DNA of 64,000 nucleotides from Neobacillus mesonae (GTDB lineage Bacteria; Bacillota; Bacilli; Bacillales; Cytobacillaceae): positions 1,404,703 to 1,468,702 of the forward strand of contig NZ_KV440949.1 in the NCBI RefSeq assembly GCF_001636315.1, in the 5' to 3' direction. How positions within the stretch are numbered: position 1 is the stretch's first letter; each line of letters starts with the position of its first letter. Below the pieces are notes generated by a model. That model saw only the letters and a program-made list of their open reading frames with translations, was not told where the DNA came from and made no database searches. Positions 45,284 through 54,109 of this stretch are shown in pieces. The translations under genes and the position numbers were made by a program.

Positions 45284-46641
45284 AGCTGCCACTCTCCGGC
45301 AAACCATGAGGCTGGTATTTTGTAGCCATTTACCTCCAGCTGCTCGCTAAAGCTTGGACGAATGCCGGTGCTGATGAATTTCCCTTCAATATGGCCATCA
45401 GAGGTGTAACCTGTTTCTTTAAAGACGAACAGATCCTGGAGGACGATTGTTTCGCCTTCGAGACCCAATACCTCAGTAATATGGGTGATCTTTCTCGTAC
45501 CATCCTTCATTCTCGATTGATGGACAATGATATCGAGGGCATTAGCTATTTGCTCACGGATGGCCTTAACCGGCAAATCAAATCCCGCCATTAACACCAT
45601 CGTTTCCAAACGGGATAGAATATCTCTTGGGGAATTGGCGTGGCCGGTACTTAAACCGCCATCATGACCAGTATTCATCGCTTGCAGCATATCCAGCGCC
45701 TCCGCACCACGGACCTCACCTACGACAATTCGATCCGGTCGCATCCGCAGTGAGTTCCGGACTAAGTCCCGGATGGTGATTTCGCCTTTTCCTTCGATAT
45801 TCGGCGGCCGGGATTCCAGTGACACAATATGATCCTGATAAAGCCTAAGTTCAGCAGCATCCTCAATCGTCACAATTCGGTCCGAGTTCGGAATGAATGA
45901 AGATAACACATTTAAGGTAGAGGTTTTCCCTGAACCTGTACCCCCGCTAATAAAGACATTTAGCTTCGATTTAACACAAACCTCCAGAAACTCGGCCATC
46001 ATTTCGTTTAACGTGCCAAAGTGGATTAAATCCCTGATTGTAAAAGGAGTTTCGGAGAATTTACGAATCGTCAGGCTTGGTCCTTTCAGCGCAAGTGGAG
46101 GGATAATTGCATTCACACGCGAACCGTCCGGCAGGCGGGCATCCACCATTGGTGAGCTTTCATCAATACGGCGGCCAATTGGAGATACAATCCGCTCGAT
46201 TACACGCATGACATGCTGATTATCCATGAAATTCACTTGGCTCTTATAAACCTTCCCGTTTTTCTCATAATAAACCTCATCGAAATGGTTGACCATCACT
46301 TCACTAACATGCGGGTTTTCTAGTAAGGGAGTAATCGGTCCATATGCCAGCAATTCATCTTTTACATAGGCCAAAGCCTCTTGTTTTTCTTCAAACGTCA
46401 GCCTTGTGCCTTCCTGCTCAAAAAAAGCCTCCGATAATTCTTCAATCTTCTTGTTCTCGGTTTGTTTATCCTGACTTGGAAACTTTTTTAATTCTGCCAG
46501 CAGGTAATTATAAAGGTCGTTTTCTACCTCCCAAAATTCTTGGGACTTTTTTGAAACAGGCTTTTCCACATGATTTTTAACCGCAGTTACCGTGTTAGCC
46601 TCATCTAAATATCGTTTAAATAAGCTCACGTTTTCGTTCAC
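45280..46641 (-). CDS. tadA: Tad pilus secretion ATPase TadA/CpaF
   Basis: A 453-residue hexameric ATPase of the VirB11/CpaF family that powers Flp pilus assembly: Walker [20 protein letters not shown] near residue 234, Asp box [10 protein letters not shown], Walker B/His region [20 protein letters not shown] and [14 protein letters not shown] start directly follows the cpaE stop. Confidence 0.93.
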   Translation of the reverse strand: MNENVSLFKRYLDEANTVTAVKNHVEKPVSKKSQEFWEVENDLYNYLLAELKKFPSQDKQTENKKIEELSEAFFEQEGTRLTFEEKQEALAYVKDELLAYGPITPLLENPHVSEVMVNHFDEVYYEKNGKVYKSQVNFMDNQHVMRVIERIVSPIGRRIDESSPMVDARLPDGSRVNAIIPPLALKGPSLTIRKFSETPFTIRDLIHFGTLNEMMAEFLEVCVKSKLNVFISGGTGSGKTSTLNVLSSFIPNSDRIVTIEDAAELRLYQDHIVSLESRPPNIEGKGEITIRDLVRNSLRMRPDRIVVGEVRGAEALDMLQAMNTGHDGGLSTGHANSPRDILSRLETMVLMAGFDLPVKAIREQIANALDIIVHQSRMKDGTRKITHITEVLGLEGETIVLQDLFVFKETGYTSDGHIEGKFISTGIRPSFSEQLEVNGYKIPASWFAGEWQL

Positions 46642-47826
46642 CTACTTTCCAACTTTAAACCATTTTTTCTCTTTCTTTCCTGGTGTTGCTCCGTCGTCTT
46701 TTGGAGCAAGCTTTTCGGACAAATTCAAAACAGATTTTCCGATATTGCTTCTGGCATTTGACAGAATAAATGGCTGTCCTGCTTTGATCGAGGGGGCAAC
46801 AATTTTCACATGCTCAGGTAAGATGTGAAAAACTTCTTTCGCTAAAATTTCTTCAATTCTTTTTTGCTCAAGAGCCTGCCCTTTCACGAAACGATTCAGG
46901 ATGAGCTTTACTTTATCTTTTAGATTAATAGTTTCTAATGTTTCTAAATAAAGCTGGGCAAGACGCAGACTAGACAGTTCATTAAGGGTAAGCAGCACGA
47001 TTTCGTCCGCCATATCCAAACAACGCAAATGAATCTCGGATAAATAGACGGGCATATCGATTATAATAATGTCATAAAACTTTTTAGCCTCTTCAATCGC
47101 CTCTCTGATATGTTTTTCTGTAATCCCTTCAAAGAATTCCGGCCTTGGCGGGGCCGCAAGCACAGCGACATTTCCTTCTACTTGGGTCATATATTGAGTA
47201 ATGGAAAAATGATCTCGGCCATATCCTTCCTTGACCCATTCATATATCGACCGCTTTGGTTTCACATTATTGTAAATGGCCACTTCGCCAAACTGCAGGT
47301 TTGCATCAACCACGGCAACTTTTTTGCCCATTCTAGTAAACGATACCGCCAGATTAACCGATAGAACCGTTCTACCCACTCCACCCTTTGGACTAGCAAC
47401 GGCAATGACTCTACTTTTTTCTTTTGAGATTTGGTTTAAGTTAGTATGATCCATCTTTGCCCGATGCTGCATGAATTTCTTTGCATGGGATATCGCCTCA
47501 GACAGTTCACTTAGCTCATAGGATGAACGAAGCGTATCCGAAGCCCCCATCAGCATCGCTTTTCTAAGATTCTCGAGGTTATCAGGAACAATTAAAATGA
47601 TATAAACATGCGGGTAAAGCGCTGAAATTTCCTGGCAAAGCTCGTACACATTAAACAGTGTATGCGCTTTTAAAAATAACACCGTCTGATGGTTGCCGAT
47701 CACAAGGGAATGCAGCTTGTTAATTTCATTTGTTGATACCAATTGGAAATGCTGTTTTTCTAAATAAGTTTGGATTTCCCCCGGCGGAGAATTCGTATCA
47801 GAAAAGTAAACCCAGTTTATGTTCAT
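46642..47826 (-). CDS. cpaE: CpaE-like pilus ATPase (ParA/MinD family)
   Basis: A 394-residue protein: a degenerate receiver-like N-terminal domain (about 1-115), then a MinD-like domain with the deviant Walker A ASPKGGVGRTVLSVNLA near residue 140 and DIIIIDMPVYLSEIHL near 245. CpaE/TadZ localises the pilus machinery. AAGGAGG precedes; its ATG overlaps the cpaB stop by one base (TAATG). Confidence 0.88.
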   Translation of the reverse strand: MNINWVYFSDTNSPPGEIQTYLEKQHFQLVSTNEINKLHSLVIGNHQTVLFLKAHTLFNVYELCQEISALYPHVYIILIVPDNLENLRKAMLMGASDTLRSSYELSELSEAISHAKKFMQHRAKMDHTNLNQISKEKSRVIAVASPKGGVGRTVLSVNLAVSFTRMGKKVAVVDANLQFGEVAIYNNVKPKRSIYEWVKEGYGRDHFSITQYMTQVEGNVAVLAAPPRPEFFEGITEKHIREAIEEAKKFYDIIIIDMPVYLSEIHLRCLDMADEIVLLTLNELSSLRLAQLYLETLETINLKDKVKLILNRFVKGQALEQKRIEEILAKEVFHILPEHVKIVAPSIKAGQPFILSNARSNIGKSVLNLSEKLAPKDDGATPGKKEKKWFKVGK

Positions 47827-48446
47827 TACTTATCATCCTCCTTAATGATTTCTCTTGTTTGCTTGTACCATTCTTTTCCGGTTTTTGTGTCCTCAGAATT
47901 TCTTAGCATTAAGTAGAATCCATTCTTATCCCTGGAAGCCAAACTAAGCATGACGCCCTGTTCTGGAGTAACCTCCAATGTGACTGTTTCATAGTTAAGT
48001 GCGCTTTCCTTAGGATCAGACGACTTACCAGAAGAAAGCACCTTCACATTTTCAAGCACAAGGACTGCCGATAAAAATTTTTTATCCTTTTTTTCATCTT
48101 TGGTAGTTTCATAGGCTACGACGTCAACCATGGAATTTGGAGCAACGTATCCGGAAACACCCGTTTCTAAGCCAACCTTGATTGATATAGCTCGTTTTCC
48201 TTTTTCTACATCGACAATAGGATTAGCGAAGTCCCTTTGTAGGGCTTTTTCTTTTTCTGATTTTTTGGCTTTTTCAAGCTCCTCGGCGGCTTTTTTTTCT
48301 TTTTCTTTTTCTTCTTTTGTCTCTTGGCTTGCAGAGGCATTTACTGGAGTTGATGAGGTATTTTTTGCGAAAACAGATATGTAAACAAAGCCTGCTACTG
48401 CTAAGCCTAGGACTAGTGAAACTAGCCAGATTTTTTTTGTGTTCAT
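47826..48446 (-). CDS. cpaB: CpaB/RcpC-like pilus assembly protein
   Basis: A 206-residue protein with an N-terminal membrane segment (5-25), a highly charged KE-rich stretch (about 45-72), and a SAF/CpaB domain (VEKGKRAISIKVGLETGVSG, VAPNSMVDVVAYE). In diderms CpaB supports the secretin; in this monoderm it probably works across the wall. GGAGGCACACT precedes the ATG. Confidence 0.83.
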   Translation of the reverse strand: MNTKKIWLVSLVLGLAVAGFVYISVFAKNTSSTPVNASASQETKEEKEKEKKAAEELEKAKKSEKEKALQRDFANPIVDVEKGKRAISIKVGLETGVSGYVAPNSMVDVVAYETTKDEKKDKKFLSAVLVLENVKVLSSGKSSDPKESALNYETVTLEVTPEQGVMLSLASRDKNGFYLMLRNSEDTKTGKEWYKQTREIIKEDDK

Positions 48447-48482
48447 AGTGTGCCTCCTACTTTACAACTAGAGCTGATTTTT

Positions 48483-49403
48483 TTATTCAATGAGTTTGAC
48501 GCCATATAGGGCGTATTCTCCAATTCCTGTTCCTGTTCCACTTTCAATCTCTCCTGAACCTACCCTTTTTATAAATTCTCCTATAATTTCATCTCCTTTA
48601 ATTTCCTTTATCCAATAAGATGCTAAATAAATTACATCTCGTTCACATTGTCCTTTACAACCTTCCCAGTTTTTAATCACAACTACTGTAATTACCCTAT
48701 CGCAAGAATTATCAGCAGTTTCTGCCTTTTGACACTGTATTTTGCCTTTGTCATTATTAATTAGCGTTTGGAATGCATTCTTGATTGTTTCACCCATTCC
48801 ACCTGGCTCCGTGTCAACGGGTTGGCCTGATTGGTATGTTCCTCCATTTAATATTGCATTTGCAAGGTCGCTGTTCCCTTTATTGTCTCCTAACCTAATA
48901 AATCCACAATTCCCATGCTTATTGCCCGGATTTGTACAATTTAAACTTGTCACACCAGGGATCACTTTTTCCTCCACCACTATTGGAGCGACGCCACTAG
49001 CCTTTTTTAAAGGAGCGACTTTAGCTGTTGCTGTTGCGCCGACGGTTGCGTAATTGATTCCTATTACTCTAGCAAATGTCATAGGAACATTTACTTCTTT
49101 TGCCGCCTTTATTGAATCTCCGGTGGGAAAGGTTACATCAGTAGTGGAAACTTTAAAACCATTTTCTTCAGAAACTTCCTCAGCTATCTCTCTAGCCCTA
49201 GCTTCGCTTGTACGGAGTCCTTGAGCACCTGCTAGAACTGTAGCATCCATTGCCTTTTGGAGCTTACTCTTTTCTGAATAAAGCCTTCCGCCATCTATTG
49301 TTAAAGTAGCAAAACCCATAAGTGCAACCATCGATAGGGCCACAATCACCAGGGTCGCACCGCTTTCATCTCTCAAATTTAATAATTTTAATAATATTTT
49401 CAT
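48483..49403 (-). CDS. tadG: TadG-like pseudopilin/pilus protein
   Basis: A 306-residue protein with a TadG-like N-terminus (RDESGATLVIVALSMVALMG, membrane segment about 18-40) and a long extracellular part with four paired cysteines (LNCTNPGNKHGNCGF; KIQCQKAETADNSCDRV; GCKGQCERD). No von Willebrand domain is evident. The extracellular region may be surface-exposed. It starts directly after the tadE stop (TGA-ATG). Confidence 0.78.
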   Translation of the reverse strand: MKILLKLLNLRDESGATLVIVALSMVALMGFATLTIDGGRLYSEKSKLQKAMDATVLAGAQGLRTSEARAREIAEEVSEENGFKVSTTDVTFPTGDSIKAAKEVNVPMTFARVIGINYATVGATATAKVAPLKKASGVAPIVVEEKVIPGVTSLNCTNPGNKHGNCGFIRLGDNKGNSDLANAILNGGTYQSGQPVDTEPGGMGETIKNAFQTLINNDKGKIQCQKAETADNSCDRVITVVVIKNWEGCKGQCERDVIYLASYWIKEIKGDEIIGEFIKRVGSGEIESGTGTGIGEYALYGVKLIE

Positions 49404-49763
49404 TCATTCTACCCTCATTACTGTGGTGTCCGTTAATGTAATTTCTCCGACTATATTTTTAATGATTGGTGTAAGGAAAGTGATCGGATACGTGATTACA
49501 ACTGTAGCATTTTTACCAGATGATGCTGCAGTTACTGTTACATTTGTTAAATTAATGCTACTCCCTGCATTTTTCCCGATTTGTTCCGCTTCGTCTTTTG
49601 ATTTACCAACACTAGCTGCTCGTGCAGCTTCCCGTCCAGCATGATCGATTGTTAAATATGCATGAAAAATGCGACCAAAGTCCACAATTCCGAATAATAA
49701 CATTGCGAGGACCGGTAAAATAAGAGCAAACTCTACTAGTGATTGACCGTTTTCGGATTTCAT
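49404..49763 (-). CDS. tadE: TadE-like minor pseudopilin
   Basis: About 119 residues with the TadE N-terminal signal NGQSLVEFALILPVLAMLLF, where the glutamate after the hydrophilic leader is the usual prepilin feature. The start MKSENGQ is preferred; its ATG overlaps the prepilin peptidase stop by one base. The track-long frame begins nine codons earlier. Confidence 0.85.
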   Translation of the reverse strand: MKSENGQSLVEFALILPVLAMLLFGIVDFGRIFHAYLTIDHAGREAARAASVGKSKDEAEQIGKNAGSSINLTNVTVTAASSGKNATVVITYPITFLTPIIKNIVGEITLTDTTVMRVE

Positions 49764-50269
49764 TAAAACCCACCCCATACCAGGGTACATAGTGTTCCTA
49801 AGACAATAGCTATTCCATACGGGAATGAAATACTTGAATGTTTTTCCTTTGGTATTAGAATCGACCCGAGATTACTGCGTAGAAAAATTACAGAATAAAA
49901 AAAGGATTTCATTGAGTTTATACAACCTCTTTGTTTAATAATGAGGACTATAGCAATAGCTCCGCCAATTAAAGCAGTATAAATAAACGAATAAAAAACA
50001 AAATTTACGCCCATTAATGTACCAATTGCTGTCATCAGTTTTACATCACCAGCACCCATTCCACCTAGTAAATAAGGGATTAGTAAAAGTCCGATACCGA
50101 CTAAAAATCCTTTACCACCGAAGAGAAAGCCTTCCATACCCATGTTATAAATGTTATAAACAATTCCAAATAAAATGGTAGGTAGGGTGACAATATTTAG
50201 TATTTTTCTTGATTTTAAATCGGTATAAAGACTTATAAAAAGAACAATTAGCAAAAGAATAATTTTCAT
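49763..50269 (-). CDS. tadV: Prepilin peptidase TadV/CpaA (A24 family)
   Basis: A 168-residue aspartic membrane protease with about five segments: the first aspartate in YTDLKSRKI (about residue 16) and the GxGD motif in GGMGAGDVKLMTA near 74. Short A24B type without the methylase domain, as for Flp prepilins. It would process Flp and TadE/TadG. Confidence 0.9.
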   Translation of the reverse strand: MKIILLLIVLFISLYTDLKSRKILNIVTLPTILFGIVYNIYNMGMEGFLFGGKGFLVGIGLLLIPYLLGGMGAGDVKLMTAIGTLMGVNFVFYSFIYTALIGGAIAIVLIIKQRGCINSMKSFFYSVIFLRSNLGSILIPKEKHSSISFPYGIAIVLGTLCTLVWGGF

Positions 50270-50298
50270 TTATTTCCTCACCTCTTCTTAAAAGTAAA

Positions 50299-50325
50299 CC
50301 CTGCTTTAATAAACTAAAAGCAGGG
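50299..50325 (-). terminator. Hairpin between flp and tadV
   Basis: CCCTGCTTT/AAAGCAGGG perfect 9-bp stem with no long U-run on the minus strand. It may act as a partial terminator or as a 3' stabiliser that raises flp mRNA over the rest of the operon. Confidence 0.65.
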
Positions 50326-50356
50326 CATTTATTATTTTTTTATAAATATAAAATTT

Positions 50357-50524
50357 TTAAGAAGTTAACTTCGTAACAATTTCTTGAAATTTAGTATTTA
50401 AATTTGTTCCCAATGTAGCAATTGTCCCCATTACCACAACTGCAATTAATGCAATAATCAACCCATACTCTGTCATTGCTTGTCCTTCTTCTTTTACTAC
50501 TAGATCCTTCATTTTCTTGAACAT
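50357..50524 (-). CDS. flp: Flp-family type IVb pilin
   Basis: A 55-residue gene too short for ordinary ORF lists. The product has a basic leader (MFKKMKDLVVKEEG), then the Flp signature QAMTEYGLIIALIAVVVMGT with the conserved glutamate at +5 and tyrosine at +6 of the mature protein, and a short hydrophilic tail. Cleavage by TadV would fall after the glycine at residue 14. AGGAGG lies 8 bases before the ATG. First gene and major subunit of the Tad operon. Confidence 0.92.
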   Translation of the reverse strand: MFKKMKDLVVKEEGQAMTEYGLIIALIAVVVMGTIATLGTNLNTKFQEIVTKLTS

Positions 50525-50566
50525 GTGTTTTTCCTCCTATTAATTGGTTTATTGTTTTTTAGTTTT

Positions 50567-50777
50567 GTTCAATTAATAGAACAACATCTTCCACATGCCG
50601 TTCTATCACATCGTCTTTTGTTCTATTTAATGAACAACCCTTGAGATAATAATAGGCTGTTAATACTAAAAAGTAAATAGATTTATAGTAATTTTGTTCT
50701 AAAAAGCGTACGACAAAGTTCTACAAAGTTTATTATTGAGAACATTCCAACAAAATAGTATATTCAATATATAGAAC
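50567..50777. promoter_or_regulatory. Cluster of GTTC/GAAC half-sites upstream of flp
   Basis: About nine TTCTA/TAGAA or GTTC/GAAC half-sites: 50567, 50579, 50600, 50620, 50632, 50696, 50718, 50740 and 50774. Two form the same 16-bp arrangement, GTTCAATTAATAGAAC and GTTCTATTTAATGAAC. GTTCTYT is the SinR recognition word in B. subtilis, and a SinR-like gene ends the operon. Confidence 0.6.
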
Positions 50778-50801
50778 AAATCAACGATAGGAGTTAATAA
50801 G

Positions 50802-51128
50802 ATGAACTCATTAATAAGAACAATTCCTTACTCTATTGAACTGGCGGATTCATTTTTTAAGAGATTGAGAGGGCTTATGTTTCGAAAGGTGGAGCTAAAA
50901 GAGGAAGGGTTGTGGATTATTCCTTGTAATTCGATTCATATGTGCTTTATGAATTTTTCTATTGATGCTGTGTTTTTATCCAAAGAAGGACGGATCGTCA
51001 GAATGGTTGAAGATCTTAAACCTTGGAGATTTGTAAAGCCAATTAAAAATGCTTACTCTGTTATCGAACTTCCCTCTGGAACCATCAAAAGGCATGATTT
51101 AAAAATCGGAGAAATTATTAAACTTTAA
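50802..51128 (+). CDS. DUF192 protein
   Basis: A 108-residue small beta-rich protein with the DUF192 signature RLRGLMFRKV, LWIIPCNSIHMCFMNFSIDAVFL and a C-terminal IELPSGTIKRHDLKIGE. The function is unknown; DUF192 genes often lie near pilus loci, as here, divergent from flp. It shares the 280-bp control region with the Tad operon. Confidence 0.83.
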   Translation: MNSLIRTIPYSIELADSFFKRLRGLMFRKVELKEEGLWIIPCNSIHMCFMNFSIDAVFLSKEGRIVRMVEDLKPWRFVKPIKNAYSVIELPSGTIKRHDLKIGEIIKL

Positions 51129-51131
51129 GGT

Positions 51132-51170
51132 AAAAAGCCGCATTCAATTCAGATTGCGGTCTTTTTTATT
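51132..51170 (+). terminator. Terminator after the DUF192 gene
   Basis: AGCCGCA...TTGCGGTCT-type stem followed by TTTTTT. Confidence 0.75.
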
Positions 51171-51310
51171 TGTTGAAAATTTAAACTTTAAATTGCGGTA
51201 CTTTTTATTGATGTCCCCCAACACGAAATAGTGTAGTATGGATAATGCTGGTTTTAGCTAACATAAGGTTAACACTGATATTTATTCTTTTACTTAGAAG
51301 GATGGTTAGT

Positions 51311-52711
51311 ATGGACAACAAAGATCATAAACTTGGGATATTTGCTTTAATCGCCTTGGTAATTGGGTCGCAGATTGGCGGCGGCGGGTTTAATGTTGCC
51401 ACCGATATGGCTGCGGGCGCAAATGCCGGGGCGATTATTTTGGGATGGATTATTACCGGTATCGGGATGCTGGCGTTAGTGTTTTCTTTTCAAAATTTAA
51501 CGAATAAACGACCCGATTTGGAAGGCGGGATTTACAGTTTTGCAAAAGCTGGTTTTGGCAGCTACTTTGGGTTTAACTCCGCCTGGGGGTATTGGCTGTC
51601 TGTCTGGCTTGGAAATGTCGCTTTTCTTACCTTGCTATTTAGTTCAATCGGCTATTTTCTGCCGATGTTCAATGGCGCGAATTTAGCTTCCGTAATTGGG
51701 GCCTCCATCTTCCTTTGGCTGTTGATTTTCTTTGTTTCAAAAGGGATTCACACTGCAGCCATCATGAATATAGTGGTCACTATAGCGAAGTTGATCCCAA
51801 TTATTCTATTTATCATTATTGCCATTTTTGCCTTTCATACTGATATATTTACGAAAGATTTTTGGGGCGGCAAGATATTTAACTTTAAAGATGTTATGAC
51901 GCAAACGAAAAGCACGATGCTGGTCACACTATGGGTGTTCACCGGAGTAGAAGGTGCCATTGTACTCTCACGCCGGGCACAAAAGAAGAGGGATGTCGGC
52001 AAAGCGACTGTAATTGGGGTGATTTCCACCTTAACCATTTACGTTTTAATTTCGCTGCTTTCTTTAGGGGTGATGACGCGCGAGGAGCTGGCAGCGTTAA
52101 AAAGCCCTTCAATGGCGTATGTATTAGAAAGCATTGTCGGTCCATGGGGGGCCGCGTTTGTAAATCTCGGCTTAATTGTCTCCCTATTGGGCGCCTTGCT
52201 GGGCTGGACGTTATTTTCCGCAGAGGTTCCGTATTTAGCAGGTAAAGATGGAACGTTTCCGAAGTTTTTTACAAAAGAAAATAAGCATAACGTGCCAATC
52301 AATTCGCTTATTTTCACAGGAGTTTTGATTCAAATCTTCCTGTTGACCCTTTTGGTTTCCGATAAGCCATACAGATTCGCTTTTTCCATGGCGAGTTCGA
52401 CTATTTTAGTACCATATCTATTTTCTGCCTTATATCAAGCTAAATACAGCTGGCAGAAAAGAGAAACGGGACAAATGGTTGTTGGTATCATCGCTTCAAT
52501 CTATGGTATTTGGATCTTGTATGCGGCTGGGGTCGGTTATTTATTACTTACATCTATTTTGTATTCACTTGGTATTCTGATTTTCTTGTTTGCCGCGAAG
52601 GAAAAGGGGCAAAAGGCATTTAAACCGTTTGAATTAGTATGGGCTTGTATTTTTGTGTTGCTGGCGTTTTTAGCGATTGTTATGCTGGCGATGGGTAAAA
52701 TTGTGATTTAA
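51311..52711 (+). CDS. Amino acid permease, APC superfamily (ArcD/LysI-like)
   Basis: About 466 residues and 12-13 membrane segments. The N-terminal IGSQIGGGGFNVATDMAAGA and the GVEGAIVLSRRAQKKRDVGKAT-type block (near residue 225) are characteristic of basic amino acid/polyamine antiporters such as ArcD or LysI. The start MDNKDHKLG follows AGAAGG. No arc genes are adjacent, so an arginine deiminase role is not supported here. Confidence 0.82.
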   Translation: MDNKDHKLGIFALIALVIGSQIGGGGFNVATDMAAGANAGAIILGWIITGIGMLALVFSFQNLTNKRPDLEGGIYSFAKAGFGSYFGFNSAWGYWLSVWLGNVAFLTLLFSSIGYFLPMFNGANLASVIGASIFLWLLIFFVSKGIHTAAIMNIVVTIAKLIPIILFIIIAIFAFHTDIFTKDFWGGKIFNFKDVMTQTKSTMLVTLWVFTGVEGAIVLSRRAQKKRDVGKATVIGVISTLTIYVLISLLSLGVMTREELAALKSPSMAYVLESIVGPWGAAFVNLGLIVSLLGALLGWTLFSAEVPYLAGKDGTFPKFFTKENKHNVPINSLIFTGVLIQIFLLTLLVSDKPYRFAFSMASSTILVPYLFSALYQAKYSWQKRETGQMVVGIIASIYGIWILYAAGVGYLLLTSILYSLGILIFLFAAKEKGQKAFKPFELVWACIFVLLAFLAIVMLAMGKIVI

Positions 52712-52739
52712 GAAGGGCTGGGAGACCAGCTCTTTTTTT
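52711..52739 (+). terminator. Terminator after the permease gene
   Basis: GAGCTGGT/GGGCTGGG-type stem GGGCTGG...CCAGCTC followed by TTTTTTT. Confidence 0.8.
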
Positions 52740-52754
52740 GATGAGTTTTTGGAA

Positions 52755-53190
52755 TTCCTCGGAATTAGTGTGTGATTTCGCGGAATTCTTCATTTATTTC
52801 GCCACCACCTTCATAGTTACCTCTTCTAGAGCACACTTACCAGAGTTTGTATTCACTGTGAGATTAGCGCTCAGGCTGGATTCCGGCGGTTAACAATGGG
52901 GTTTCGCCGGTTTTCCGAATTATTTCGCCGAATTTTCTTTTTATTTCGCGGACCTCGGTATTTATTTCGCCGATTTTAACAAGAATTTCGCGGAATTCTC
53001 CATTAATTTCGCCAACCCTTTATAATTACTTCTTCTAGTGTGTACTCTCCAAAGTTTGTGCACACTTTGCGATTTGCACTCAAGCTGGATTCCATTCGAG
53101 TTCGTAATGGAATTTCGCGGAGTTTCAAAATTATTTCGCCGGCTTTACTTTTTATTTCGCGGAATTCTCAATGGATTTCGCCAATATCAA
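52755..53190. repeat. TTTCGC-core 21-bp repeat array with a 210-bp higher-order duplication
   Basis: Cores at 52755, 52776, 52797; then 52881, 52902, 52923, 52944, 52965, 52986, 53007; then 53113, 53134, 53155, 53176. Two diverged copies of an 83-bp non-core segment (about 52801-52883 and 53011-53092, both containing TTCTTCTAG-like and CAGGCTGGATTCC-like words) are 210 bp (10 x 21) apart. This explains the 640 bp without genes. Confidence 0.88.
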
Positions 53191-53352
53191 GTTTTCCTTT
53201 ATTTAAACCTGAACCCTGCAAACCAATGTTTAGGATGAGCTCATTAATAGGAAATATATCCCGTTATGAAACAAACCAATCCTAGTATATCTTTTCGAAG
53301 GGGTCACATAATATCATTGGCAAGTCAATTTCCCACTAGGAGGTAACAGAAT

Positions 53353-54051
53353 ATGATGCAAAATCAACAGGGGCAAATGCACCAAAATATGCATACTGGG
53401 GCTGTACCACCGCAATTGAATCACGGCGGTCATGAGGTATTTGATGTACATGAAGTGTTGTCCGGTTCCATCGGTACGATGAATCAATACTTAATGCTTC
53501 GTCCGCAAATCAAGGATCAAGAGTTGCTTGCCATTTTGGATCGTCAATATAAGTTTATGCAGGATGAATATAACATCACGCTGGACTGTTTCCAAACAGG
53601 ACAGGACCCAGCACATCGGACACAGAGCTATAATATGACTCAAGGAAATGACTTCGTTTATGGATTGAAGCCATCTCAGCCGAAAAAGCCGATGCAGTCC
53701 ATGACTGAAATCTCGGATGAGTTTATTTCAGGCTGTATGCTTGCTGCTTGTAAATCTGGGGCATCTCAAAAGACAATGGCGGCACTTGAAACCACCAACC
53801 CGGTTGTCCGCCGTGTACTCGCTGATTCTGTACCGAACTGCATTGAAATGGCTTATGAGATTTCGGTTTATCAAAATAAAAATCATTATTACCAGGTACC
53901 TCAGCTGTCTGAGCAGGATACGCAGCAAATTCTTAATTCCTTTGCCCCTGCACAGGGATCTCCGCAAACTCAGAACATGAATATGAACACGAATGCAGGA
54001 ATGAACGCCGGGATGAACAACATGTATCCAAACAACAATATGAAGCATTAA
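53353..54051 (+). CDS. CotF-family spore coat protein
   Basis: A 232-residue protein with a CotF-type helical bundle (HEVLSGSIGTMNQYLMLRPQIKDQELLAILDRQ, split as about residues 33-66, and LETTNPVVRRVLADSVPNCIEMAYE near 145-170), flanked by glutamine/methionine/asparagine-rich tails (NMNMNTNAGMNAGMNNMYPN at the C-terminus). Probably a sporulation-specific coat or spore-associated protein. AGGAGGTAACAG precedes the ATG. Confidence 0.85.
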   Translation: MMQNQQGQMHQNMHTGAVPPQLNHGGHEVFDVHEVLSGSIGTMNQYLMLRPQIKDQELLAILDRQYKFMQDEYNITLDCFQTGQDPAHRTQSYNMTQGNDFVYGLKPSQPKKPMQSMTEISDEFISGCMLAACKSGASQKTMAALETTNPVVRRVLADSVPNCIEMAYEISVYQNKNHYYQVPQLSEQDTQQILNSFAPAQGSPQTQNMNMNTNAGMNAGMNNMYPNNNMKH

Positions 54052-54060
54052 AACCGAACA

Positions 54061-54102
54061 AAATAAGCTATCCTCTCGTTTGTAGAGGGATAGCTTATTT
54101 TT
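54061..54102. terminator. Bidirectional terminator between cotF-like and bioY genes
   Basis: AATAAGCTATCCTCT...AGAGGGATAGCTTATT stem of about 15 bp followed by TTTTT; serves both convergent genes. Confidence 0.9.
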
Positions 54103-54109
54103 AAGAAGA

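Noticed and set aside
53038..53285. Two plus-strand frames of 66 and 81 codons
   Set aside because: They run through the TTTCGC array and have no ribosome binding site.
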